The notes beneath the pieces were generated by a model. It was not told where the DNA came from. It did not search any database and saw nothing but the letters and a program-made list of their open reading frames with translations. The position numbers were made by a program, and so were the translations under genes. Source: an uncultured Bacilli bacterium (GTDB lineage Bacteria; Bacillota_I; Bacilli_A; RF39; UBA660). Taken from it: a stretch of DNA of 7,812 nucleotides. Shown here piece after piece: positions 1 through 6,503 of this stretch. Where the stretch lies: NCBI GenBank assembly GCA_944363685.1, contig CALVUV010000059.1, positions 1 to 7,812 on the forward strand. The letters are read 5' to 3'. Position 1 is the first letter of the stretch. The number at the start of each line of letters is the position of its first letter.

Positions 1-476
1 GAAGAATGAAATTGTTATCTTTGATAATCAAAATGTAAAATTAGAAGTAAATATGAAAGATGAGACTGTTTGGTTAAGTTTAGACCAAATGGCAACTTTA
101 TTTGATAGAGACAAGTCTGTTATATCAAGACACATAAAAAATGCCCTAGATGAAGAATTAAAAGACGAAGTGGTTGTTGCAAAATTTGCAACAACCACTA
201 GACATGGTGCTTTAGAAGATAAAACACAAACTCATATGGTTGATTATTATAATCTTGATGTAATAATAAGTGTTGGTTATCGTGTAAATCAAAAAATAGT
301 GTTGACTTTAGAAAATGGGCTAATAAAATATTAAAAGATTATCTAATTTCTAAACTACTATAATATGCTCTTGTAATAGATAATAACACTTTAACTGCTT
401 TAACTCTTTTAATAGCAGAGTTAAATCCTAAAGAAAAAGATTTAATAACTGCGTCTTTATGAACTTTCTTGCCTAA
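1..476 (+). pseudogene. Decayed RhuM-Fic family gene, 5' end off the window
   Basis: The reading frame is open from base 2 and begins with family-like sequence (KNEIVIFDNQNVKLEVNMKD) upstream of the first ATG at 53, so the true start lies off the left edge. The RhuM N-terminal domain is clear: ETVWLSLDQMATLFDRDKS, SRHIKN, YYNLDVIISVGYRV. The frame then breaks in the six-A run at 291-296. One extra A would restore VNQKNSVDFRKWANKILKDYL, the expected continuation, which is read in frame 1 from about 298. That frame hits TAA at 361-363. It resumes with LTALTLLIAELNPKEKD (391-441), which resembles the extreme C-terminus of RhuM proteins carrying a Fic/DOC domain, so the middle of the protein has been deleted. 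A further shift near 457 would restore MNFLA and the stop at 474-476. RhuM proteins are accessory genes of mobile regions with poorly defined roles. The multiple lesions argue for a dead gene; sequencing error could explain only the homopolymer one. Confidence 0.85.
169..199. repeat. 31-nt near-perfect palindrome inside the RhuM remnant
   Basis: The left arm AGTGGTTGTTGCAAA (169-183) is the exact reverse complement of the right arm TTTGCAACAACCACT (185-199), with one central base at 184. It lies within codons reading EVVVAKFATTT. A 15-bp perfect arm is far beyond chance in a window this size. It could form a cruciform or an RNA hairpin, but no T-tract follows, so it is not an intrinsic terminator. 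Confidence 0.9.
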
Positions 477-480
477 TACT

Positions 481-509
481 TTGAAAAAATCTATAGTCTA
501 TAGTATAAT
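481..509 (+). promoter_or_regulatory. SigA-type promoter for ackA operon
   Basis: The -35 box TTGAAA (481-486) is followed by a 17-nt spacer and a perfect -10 box TATAAT (504-509). Transcription would start near 516, giving a leader of about 25 nt. The -35 begins just after the end of the RhuM remnant. The inverted repeat TAGTAT-A-ATACTA (501-513) covers the -10 box. Confidence 0.8.
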
Positions 510-540
510 ACTAGTAGATTTACAGAAAGAAGGAATATAT

Positions 541-1728
541 ATGAAAATAATATCTATTAATGCAGGAAGTAGTTCTTTGAAGTTTAGTCTTTTTGATATG
601 GAAGATAAGAAAGTAATTGCAAGTGGACTATTTGAACGTATTGGTATAGAGGGTAGCTCTTATACTATTAAATATAATGGTGAAAAAATAAAAGAAGAAG
701 TAGAACTAAATAATCATACTGACGCTGTTAAAATTCTTTTAGATAAATTAGTGACTCTTAATATTATTAAATCTTTAGATGAAATAGATGGTGTAGGACA
801 TCGTTTAGTTCATGGTAAAGATAAGTATAAAGAATCATGTCTAATAACAAATGAAGTAGTGAATGACTTAACCCTATTTAAAGATTTCGCTCCACTTCAT
901 AATCCTGCTAATGTGCTAGGAATAGAAGCATTTAAGGAAGTGTTACCAAACGTTCCTATGGTAGGAGTATTTGATACAGCATTCCATCAAACTATGGATG
1001 AAGAATCTTACCTTTATCCAGTACCATATTCTTGGTATAAAGAACATGGTGTTCGTAAATATGGTTTTCATGGAACTAGCCATAGATATATTGCTAAAAC
1101 AATTAGTGAGAAACTAGGTAAAAAAGATTTAAAAATAATAAGTTGTCATGTTGGTAATGGTGGTTCAATCACTGCTATTAAAGATGGTAAATGTGTTGAT
1201 ACATCTATGGGCTTCACACCTTTAGCAGGTATTATGATGGGTACTCGTTCTGGAGATATAGATCCATCAATTATTACTTATATCATGGAACAAGAAGGCT
1301 TAAATGCTAAAGAAGTAATAGATGACTTAAATAAGAAATCTGGTTTGCTTGGACTTAGTGAAATAAGTAGTGATATGAGAGATATAGTAAATGCTATGAA
1401 TAATGATGATGAAGAAGGAGTTAAAGCAAGACGTGCCTTCCTTAAATATACAAGAACAGTTACAAACTATATCGCACAGTATTATGTCTTATTAGGTGGA
1501 GTAGATGCTATTTGCTTTACAGCGGGACTTGGTGAAAACAGTGAACCATTTAGAAAGAAAGTTTGTGATAACTTAGCATGCCTTGGTGTAAAACTAGATA
1601 ATGAAGCTAACAAAGTAATGGGAGAATTTAAAAAGATTAGTAGTGATGACTCTACTATTCCTGTTTATGTAGTTCCAACAGATGAAGAGCTTATGATCGC
1701 TTTAGATACCCTTAAATTAATTAGTTAG
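541..1728 (+). CDS. ackA: Acetate kinase
   Basis: This cytoplasmic enzyme interconverts acetyl phosphate plus ADP with acetate plus ATP, the ATP-yielding last step of acetate fermentation. The 395-residue product has the usual family length. Visible motifs are NAGSSSLKF at residues 7-15 (N7, S10, S12 and K14 match the known phosphate-binding positions), GHRLVHG with R88, VFDTAFH with catalytic D145, FHGTSH with H177, HVGNGGS at 203-209, GTRSGDIDP with R236, FTAGLGENS at 326-334, and PTDEELMIA with E382/E383 near the C-terminus. All catalytic residues are present. The ATG at 541 is chosen because the family starts MKIISINAGSS and GAAGGA sits six bases upstream; a longer in-frame extension from a TTG at 469 would begin upstream of the promoter. 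No pta gene is adjacent, so the acetyl-phosphate source must be encoded elsewhere. It heads an apparent operon with the next two genes. Confidence 0.97.
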   Translation: MKIISINAGSSSLKFSLFDMEDKKVIASGLFERIGIEGSSYTIKYNGEKIKEEVELNNHTDAVKILLDKLVTLNIIKSLDEIDGVGHRLVHGKDKYKESCLITNEVVNDLTLFKDFAPLHNPANVLGIEAFKEVLPNVPMVGVFDTAFHQTMDEESYLYPVPYSWYKEHGVRKYGFHGTSHRYIAKTISEKLGKKDLKIISCHVGNGGSITAIKDGKCVDTSMGFTPLAGIMMGTRSGDIDPSIITYIMEQEGLNAKEVIDDLNKKSGLLGLSEISSDMRDIVNAMNNDDEEGVKARRAFLKYTRTVTNYIAQYYVLLGGVDAICFTAGLGENSEPFRKKVCDNLACLGVKLDNEANKVMGEFKKISSDDSTIPVYVVPTDEELMIALDTLKLIS

Positions 1729-1741
1729 ATTGGATGAAGTT

Positions 1742-2707
1742 ATGTTTAAAAAAATATATAAAGAGATAAAAAAATATAATACTATTGTAATTGCAAGACA
1801 TATAGGAGTAGACCCTGATGCTCTAGCTAGCCAACTTGCTTTAAAAGAATCAATAAAATTGACATTCCCTAGTAAAAATATCTATGCCGTTGGTAATGGC
1901 TCATCAAAATTCTCTTATATGGGAAAATTAGATAAATTAGAAGACTATGATAATTTTCTTCTAATAGTCTTAGATACCCCAGATAAGAAAAGAATTGACT
2001 ATAAAGACTATAATAAAGCAAGTATGATTATAAAAATAGATCACCATCCCTTTATAGAAGACTTTGGTGGACTAGAATACATTGATGATAGTGCTAGCAG
2101 TACTAGTGAAATCTTAATGGAATTATTACTTAAAACAAAATTAAAATGTAATAATGAAATAGCCAAACTTTTATATTATGGATTAGTTTCAGACTCAAAT
2201 AGATTTTTATTTGATAGTTCTACTTCTAAAACCTTTAATCTTGTAAGTACCTATTTATCTAAATATCCTTTAAAATTATCAGAAATCTATACAAATCTAT
2301 ATTTAAGACCTCTAAAAGAAGTAAGACTAGAAGGGTATATCTCTTTAAATATGAAAGTAACAGAAAATGGAGTTGCCTACATTATTTTAACTAATGACAT
2401 TATAACTAAATTTAAAGCAGACAGTGCCTCAGCAGGTAATATGATAAATAACTTCAATTTCATAGACGAAGTATTAGTCTGGATAATAGTAACTGAAGAT
2501 ATTAAAAATAATAATGTCCGTGTTAATATTAGAAGTAGGGGACCTGCTATCAATAAAATAGCTGAAAAATATAATGGTGGAGGTCATGCTATGGCAAGTG
2601 GTGCCAGACTATCTACTATCGAAGAAGCAGAAAGTCTAATCTCAGATATAGATTATGCTACCGAAATTTATTTAAAGAAAGAGATGACTAAAAATGAAAA
2701 TAACTAG
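1742..2707 (+). CDS. DHH/DHHA1 phosphoesterase (NrnA-like oligoribonuclease)
   Basis: This is a 321-residue DHH superfamily protein of the size expected for the NrnA/bifunctional oligoribonuclease and PAP phosphatase group. Those enzymes use two metal ions to degrade short oligonucleotides and, in some members, pAp or cyclic-dinucleotide products. The N-terminal DHH domain shows HIGVDPDALASQ (D24, D26), LDTPD (D78), the signature IDHHP (D100-H101-H102) and YGLVSDSNRF (D151). The C-terminal DHHA1 domain carries the substrate-binding GGGHAMASGA at 279-288. The ATG at 1742 is preferred, with GGATGA six bases upstream; an in-frame TTG at 1730 would add four residues and lacks a better site. It starts 13 bases after the ackA stop and overlaps ysxC by 14 bases, so the three genes are probably co-transcribed and ysxC translationally coupled. 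Whether it acts on nanoRNA, pAp or linear dinucleotides cannot be decided from sequence. Confidence 0.9.
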   Translation: MFKKIYKEIKKYNTIVIARHIGVDPDALASQLALKESIKLTFPSKNIYAVGNGSSKFSYMGKLDKLEDYDNFLLIVLDTPDKKRIDYKDYNKASMIIKIDHHPFIEDFGGLEYIDDSASSTSEILMELLLKTKLKCNNEIAKLLYYGLVSDSNRFLFDSSTSKTFNLVSTYLSKYPLKLSEIYTNLYLRPLKEVRLEGYISLNMKVTENGVAYIILTNDIITKFKADSASAGNMINNFNFIDEVLVWIIVTEDIKNNNVRVNIRSRGPAINKIAEKYNGGGHAMASGARLSTIEEAESLISDIDYATEIYLKKEMTKNENN

Positions 2708-3287
2708 CGCAGAATTAAAAGTAATGGCTACTCGTCGTAGTCAATATCCTACGGATTTAAAAAATGAATTTCTTCTAGTAGGACGAAGTAATGTTGGTAA
2801 AAGTAGTTTTATCAATACACTTTTAGGAAGAAAAAGTCTTGCTAGAACATCATCACATCCTGGAAAAACACAAACTCTAAATTTCTATTTAGTAAACGAT
2901 GACTTTTATTTAATCGATGTACCAGGTTATGGATATGCTGAAACTAGTAAGAAAACAAGAGCTAAATTTGGTAAGATGATTGAAGAATATTTAGAAACAA
3001 GAAAAGAATTAAAAAGAGTATTTATGATTATAGATTTCCGTCATAAGCCAACAGAAGATGATATCTTAATGTATAACTTTTTAAAATACTATAACTTACC
3101 TGTAACAATAGTAGCTACTAAATCAGATAAAATAGGTTCTAGTAAGAGAGAAAAATGTAAAAAACAAATAACTGATACTCTAGATTTAGTAGTAGGAGAC
3201 GATTTAGTAATATTTTCAAGTATTAGTAAAGAAGGGAAAAATGAAATATTAAAGAAATTAGAAGACTTAATCATCGACACGATTTAA
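2694..3287 (+). CDS. ysxC: Ribosome biogenesis GTPase YsxC/EngB
   Basis: This TRAFAC-class GTPase is needed for late assembly of the large ribosomal subunit and is usually essential. The 197-residue length is normal for the family. G motifs in order are G1 GRSNVGKS at 30-37, the G2 threonine in GKTQT at 57-61, G3 DVPGYGYA from residue 75, G4 TKSD at 142-145 and G5 SSIS near 175-178. The short N-terminal lead (ITSAELKVMATRRSQYP) and the DFRHKPTEDD segment are also characteristic of YsxC. The start lies inside the end of the DHH gene, with only a weak purine stretch (AAAGAAAGAG) upstream, which suggests coupled translation. Its last codons and TAA stop form part of the operon terminator. Grouping with a nuclease and acetate kinase has no obvious mechanistic meaning and may simply reflect growth-rate co-regulation. 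Confidence 0.96.
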   Translation: MKITSAELKVMATRRSQYPTDLKNEFLLVGRSNVGKSSFINTLLGRKSLARTSSHPGKTQTLNFYLVNDDFYLIDVPGYGYAETSKKTRAKFGKMIEEYLETRKELKRVFMIIDFRHKPTEDDILMYNFLKYYNLPVTIVATKSDKIGSSKREKCKKQITDTLDLVVGDDLVIFSSISKEGKNEILKKLEDLIIDTI

Positions 3288-3296
3288 GTCTTTTTT
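3262..3296 (+). terminator. Intrinsic terminator overlapping ysxC stop
   Basis: The arms AAGACTTAA (3262-3270) and TTAAGTCTT (3284-3292) pair perfectly. Inside them ATCG (3273-3276) and CGAT (3280-3283) close an ACA loop, leaving a two-base bulge. A six-T tract (3291-3296) follows. The ysxC stop codon (3285-3287) lies in the 3' arm, so the terminator is partly coding. Confidence 0.85.
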
Positions 3297-3321
3297 CATA
3301 CTCTATAATAGGTGAAGTTTT

Positions 3322-3726
3322 GTGAAATTAATTATAAAAAGTGATAACTTAATATACTTAATAATACCAATTAATTTAACAACTAATAATAAAGAAATAA
3401 CTATTAATAAAATTAAAAATATATTTTTAAATTATAATAAAAAATATAATTTTTTAGAACCAGGATTCTACGAAGTGAGAGTTTATAATAAAAAAATAAT
3501 AGGAACAATACTTTTAATAGAGAAGATTGATACTTTTGAATTTTCAGAAGAAATAGATTTAAGAATTACTATGAAAGATAAAATAAAAGTATACTTAGAA
3601 CTAATAGATAAACTAGACTTTCCTAATTATCCTAAGAAAATAGATATAGATAATATTACTTATAAAGAATATCTAAAGTTAATAGAACATTCTAAATTAA
3701 TAATAAATGAAAAAAGTTCTCCTTAG
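3322..3726 (+). CDS. Uncharacterised 134-residue protein
   Basis: I cannot assign this product to a named family. It starts with GTG at 3322, six bases after a good ribosome binding site (AGGTGA, 3310-3315). It lies 34 bases beyond the ysxC stop, just past the operon terminator. The 134-residue protein is rich in Ile, Lys and Asn, has no signal peptide or convincing membrane helix, and looks like a small soluble alpha/beta protein. Alternating hydrophobic stretches (KLIIKSDNLIYLIIPINL, GFYEVRVYNKKIIGTILLIE) suggest beta strands. The core GFYEVRVY...GTILLIEK followed by IDLRIT recalls uncharacterised proteins of uncultured Firmicutes, but that impression is from memory. Its stop overlaps the spoIVA stop on the other strand by three bases and lies within the spoIVA terminator hairpin. 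It is probably expressed by read-through, because the TATAAT at 3304-3309 abuts the ribosome binding site too closely to serve as its promoter. Confidence 0.75.
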   Translation: MKLIIKSDNLIYLIIPINLTTNNKEITINKIKNIFLNYNKKYNFLEPGFYEVRVYNKKIIGTILLIEKIDTFEFSEEIDLRITMKDKIKVYLELIDKLDFPNYPKKIDIDNITYKEYLKLIEHSKLIINEKSSP

Positions 3727-3732
3727 AGAACT
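3710..3732 (-). terminator. Intrinsic terminator of spoIVA
   Basis: Read on the minus strand, AGTTCTC (3732-3726) pairs with GAGAACT (3721-3715) around a four-base loop, followed by a run of five T (3714-3710). The loop contains most of the spoIVA stop codon (3725-3723). No T-tract follows on the plus strand, so the polarity fits spoIVA. The hairpin also covers the end of the convergent 134-residue gene. Confidence 0.75.
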
Positions 3733-5198
3733 ATAGCAATCATGTTATTAGAACCTTTATTAACTACTTTAGTTAAAGTTTGTTGTAACTTAAATCTAAT
3801 ATTATCCGGCATAGAATTAATCTTCGCTTGTATTCCTTCTTGAACAATATTATCTAAACTTCTACCAAATATCTCACTCTTCCATATCTCACTAGGATTA
3901 TTTTCATAATCTCTCATTAAGTAATCAATTAACTCTTTACTTTGTACTTCACTACCAATAATAGGTTCGAAAGTAGAATTAACATCAACTCTAATCATAT
4001 GAATAGAAGGGGCAACTGCTTTAAGTTTAATACCATATCTAGGACCTTGTTTAATAATCTCAGGAGTATCTAATTTCATATCAACAAGTCTTGGAGTAGC
4101 AACACCATATCCTGTTTGTTTAACCATCTTTAAAGCATACTTAATTTGATCATACTCAGCTTTCGCTTCTTCATAATCCTGAAATAAAGATAATAATCCA
4201 GCTTTACTAGTAACATCTATCTTAATAATATCCCTTAATACATCACTATATAAAGAACTAGGAGCTTCTAAATTAATAGTAACAATACCAGTAGCAGGAT
4301 CAACTTCTGATAAATAAGCCTTTTCAATAACTTCATTACTTCTAAAATGTTCAGTAATTTTCTCTATATCTCTTAACTTATCAACTTCCATAACACTTTC
4401 ACGAATCACATCTATATAATTACGTTTAATAGGATTATTAGCATTTAAAATAGCAATCCACTCAGGCATATTAACTTTAACTTCTAAAACAGGAAATTCA
4501 TATAAAGCTTCTCTTAAAATATTAGTCATTTCCCTTTCATTCATCGCTTCAACATTAATAGGTAAAACAGGAACATCATAAGTATCTTTAATAGACTCAG
4601 CTAATCTTTCCGTCTCAGGTAAAGTAGGATGAGTAGTATTAAGTATTACAATAAAAGGTTTACCTATCGCTTTTAACTCTTCAATAACTCTCTCTTCAGC
4701 TTCTAAATAATCACTTCTATTAAATTCCCCAATAGAACCATCAGTAGTCATAACAATACCAATAGTAGAGTGATCTTTAATAACTTTCTCAGTACCTACT
4801 TCAGCAGCCTCTACAAAAGGTATCTCTTCATCATACCAAGGTGTTTTAACCATTCTTGGACCATCATCATCACTAGCACCTTTAGCATTAGGAATAACAT
4901 AACCGACACAATCAACTAATCTAATATTACAACTAAAATCATCTATATTAACTTTCGCTGCGTGATTAGGAATAAACTTAGGTTCTGTCGTCATAATTGT
5001 CTTACCTTGAGCACTTTGAGGAATTTCATCAAGTGTTCTTTTCTTCTCATATTCATCTTCAATATAAGGAACAACCAAAGTTTCTACCATTCTCTTAATA
5101 AAAGTACTTTTACCAGTTCTAACCGCTCCAACCACACCTAAATATATATCACCACCACTTCTTAAAGCAATATTCTTAATAATTTCTGTTTTTTCCAT
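3723..5198 (-). CDS. spoIVA: Stage IV sporulation protein A (coat morphogenetic ATPase)
   Basis: SpoIVA is made in the mother cell, coats the forespore outer membrane and polymerises with ATP hydrolysis to form the basement layer for coat assembly. The 491-residue product matches the B. subtilis protein (492) along its whole length. The N-terminal GTPase-like domain has GGDIYLGVVGAVRTGKST with Walker A K30, the conserved GKTIMTTEPKF with T70/T71, and RLVDCVGY with D96. Later landmarks are TTDGSIGEFNRSDYLEAEER, REALYEFPVLEV, KMVKQTGYG, the AVAPSIHMIRVDV block, IFGRSLDNIVQEGIQAK and the membrane-proximal end MIAIVL. The ATG at 5198 gives the family start MEKTEIIKN and has AAAGGTGA five bases upstream; alternatives at 5204 (ATG) and 5207 (GTG) fall inside that binding site. 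It is monocistronic here, divergent from the hydrolase gene and closed by its own terminator. It is strong evidence that the organism, or a recent ancestor, forms endospores. Confidence 0.98.
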   Translation of the reverse strand: MEKTEIIKNIALRSGGDIYLGVVGAVRTGKSTFIKRMVETLVVPYIEDEYEKKRTLDEIPQSAQGKTIMTTEPKFIPNHAAKVNIDDFSCNIRLVDCVGYVIPNAKGASDDDGPRMVKTPWYDEEIPFVEAAEVGTEKVIKDHSTIGIVMTTDGSIGEFNRSDYLEAEERVIEELKAIGKPFIVILNTTHPTLPETERLAESIKDTYDVPVLPINVEAMNEREMTNILREALYEFPVLEVKVNMPEWIAILNANNPIKRNYIDVIRESVMEVDKLRDIEKITEHFRSNEVIEKAYLSEVDPATGIVTINLEAPSSLYSDVLRDIIKIDVTSKAGLLSLFQDYEEAKAEYDQIKYALKMVKQTGYGVATPRLVDMKLDTPEIIKQGPRYGIKLKAVAPSIHMIRVDVNSTFEPIIGSEVQSKELIDYLMRDYENNPSEIWKSEIFGRSLDNIVQEGIQAKINSMPDNIRFKLQQTLTKVVNKGSNNMIAIVL

Positions 5199-5213
5199 AA
5201 CCATCACCTTTTC

Positions 5214-5243
5214 TAATATTCTAATAAATATTATTCATAAAAA
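5214..5243 (+). promoter_or_regulatory. Candidate SigE-like promoter of the hydrolase gene
   Basis: TAATATT (5214-5220) fits the SigE -35 pattern KMATATT exactly. After 15 bases CATAAAAA (5236-5243) resembles the -10 pattern CATACANT, with two mismatches. Start of transcription near 5250 would place the ribosome binding site (5259-5265) at the front of a short leader. The -10 box lies inside the spacer of the opposing spoIVA candidate. Confidence 0.3.
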
Positions 5244-5255
5244 TTAATAATATGA
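5228..5255 (-). promoter_or_regulatory. spoIVA: Candidate SigE-like promoter of spoIVA
   Basis: On the minus strand TCATATT (5255-5249) matches the SigE -35 pattern as I recall it (KMATATT). It is followed by 13 bases and AATAATAT (5235-5228), a weaker match to the -10 pattern CATACANT. Bacillus spoIVA is known to be SigE-controlled in the mother cell. The region is so AT-rich that chance matches are likely. Confidence 0.35.
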
Positions 5256-5270
5256 AAGAAAGGAGTAATT

Positions 5271-6317
5271 TTGGAAAACTTTTTAACTTACTTAGAAAAA
5301 AATAATAAGTCTTTTTTAGAAGAGCCATTTAATGATGTAGATAATCTAATACTAGCATATCTATCATATCTACATTTTCCAACTAAAAAGACAAAATTAA
5401 AATATTTAGATATAAATAAGACTACTAAAATATCTAAAAATAAAGAATTTATAAAAAGAGTAGTAGAAAGTAAAAGATTTAATGAAATAGAAGTATGTTT
5501 TCCTATAGAAGATACAAATGATTTAGAAGAAAAACAGTTTTCTGCAGTTACATTTTTACTACCTAATAATACTATGTACATATCTTTTAGAGGAACAGAT
5601 TCAACTCTCACAGGTTGGAAAGAAGATTTTAATATGGCTTTTATGTTACCAGTACCTTCACAAATAGAAGCTTTAAACTATGTAGAAAAAATAGTTAGAT
5701 TAATACCTAGAGATTTTTATATAGGAGGTCATTCCAAAGGAGGAAATCTTGCTGTATATGCTGGATGTAATATAAATAATAATATAACTAATAGATTAAT
5801 TAAAATATACTCAAATGATGGACCGGGCTTTCTAAAAGAATTTTTAACTACCTCAAATTATCAAAGCGTAAAAGAAAAAATAGAAAAGATAGTACCATCA
5901 TCTTCTATTATAGGAATGCTTCTATATACTAATGAACATTATAAGATAATAAAAAGTAGTGAAGATGGCATATTAGAACATGATCCTTTCTCTTGGTTAG
6001 TCAAAGATAATAGTTTTATTATATTGAAAGAACTTTCTGATGGTACTGCTTACACTAATAAAGTTATAAATGATTTTATAAGTAGTCTATCTAAAAAAGA
6101 AAGAGAAATCTTTATAGACTCTCTTTTCACAGTACTAAAATCTACTAACTTAACAACATTAGATGAAATAAAGAAAAAATTCTTAATAAAAATTCCTAAT
6201 ATTTTAATATCTATCTACAAACTAGATGATGTTAACAAAAAGTATATTTTAAAGACAATAAAAGCTTTAATAAAAAGTTGTCTTACTAATTTAAATCTTT
6301 TAATTCCAAAGGATTAA
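5271..6317 (+). CDS. Mbeg1-like (DUF2974) alpha/beta-hydrolase
   Basis: The 348-residue product resembles the Mbeg1-like/DUF2974 family, lipase-like alpha/beta hydrolases of unknown substrate. The fold signature is visible: YISFRGTDSTLTGWKEDFNM at 103-122 resembles the strand and oxyanion region of class-3 lipases, GGHSKGGNLAVYA at 152-164 is the nucleophile elbow with S155, SNDGPGF at 181-187 gives the likely acid D183, and LEHDPFSWLV around H237 gives the likely base. A complete Ser-Asp-His triad is therefore plausible. No signal peptide is seen, so a cytoplasmic location is expected. It starts at TTG 5271, supported by AAAGGAG (5259-5265) five bases upstream and by the lack of any in-frame ATG before the conserved region. 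It is divergent from spoIVA and its 3' end overlaps the Rpn remnant on the other strand by 32 bases. A link to sporulation is inferred only from position. Confidence 0.85.
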   Translation: MENFLTYLEKNNKSFLEEPFNDVDNLILAYLSYLHFPTKKTKLKYLDINKTTKISKNKEFIKRVVESKRFNEIEVCFPIEDTNDLEEKQFSAVTFLLPNNTMYISFRGTDSTLTGWKEDFNMAFMLPVPSQIEALNYVEKIVRLIPRDFYIGGHSKGGNLAVYAGCNINNNITNRLIKIYSNDGPGFLKEFLTTSNYQSVKEKIEKIVPSSSIIGMLLYTNEHYKIIKSSEDGILEHDPFSWLVKDNSFIILKELSDGTAYTNKVINDFISSLSKKEREIFIDSLFTVLKSTNLTTLDEIKKKFLIKIPNILISIYKLDDVNKKYILKTIKALIKSCLTNLNLLIPKD

Positions 6318-6483
6318 TATCTGTAATTTCTACTATCAAATTATCCTCTATATTAGCTTTCTTAAGTCGTTTAACAATTTCTATTTGCATCTCATACTTT
6401 CCATCACTTTTACCATCGTCGTAACCATTATCATAACTAGTTTTCTCAATTTCTTCTATATTTATCCCTTTTTCTTCTTTCAA
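6286..6483 (-). pseudogene. C-terminal tail remnant of an Rpn-type protein
   Basis: The 65 codons encode only the tail typical of PD-(D/E)XK nuclease family transposase (Rpn) proteins. A Gly/Asp-rich stretch (NGYDDGKSDGKYEMQ) is followed by a short helical domain, IVKRLKKANIEDNLIVEIT, then a second helix with PLELKDL. It aligns by eye with the tail of the gene just upstream (KEGYDEGFDDG...ISRRLLNKDF...IGDITNLSIEEV). The only nearby start is TTG at 6483 with a poor ribosome binding site, and the frame stays open back to the overlap with that gene's end. No nuclease domain is present. I read it as the leftover 3' end of a second tandem copy; a very small coupled gene cannot be excluded. It overlaps the end of the hydrolase gene by 32 bases. 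Confidence 0.6.
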
Positions 6484-6503
6484 CTTTCTATTAAATATTC
6501 CGT

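Noticed and set aside
469..540. N-terminal extension of ackA from a TTG at 469
   Set aside because: It would begin upstream of the promoter and inside the RhuM remnant, and the family starts at MKIISINAGSS.
3089..3280. Minus-strand open frame opposite ysxC
   Set aside because: It is a shadow of the GTPase gene with low-complexity composition and no family resemblance.
3304..3309. Perfect TATAAT as promoter of the 134-residue gene
   Set aside because: Transcription would begin at about 3316, after the ribosome binding site (3310-3315), and there is no fair -35 box.
5288..5611. Minus-strand open frame opposite the hydrolase gene
   Set aside because: It lies wholly opposite a convincing gene and has no recognisable domain.
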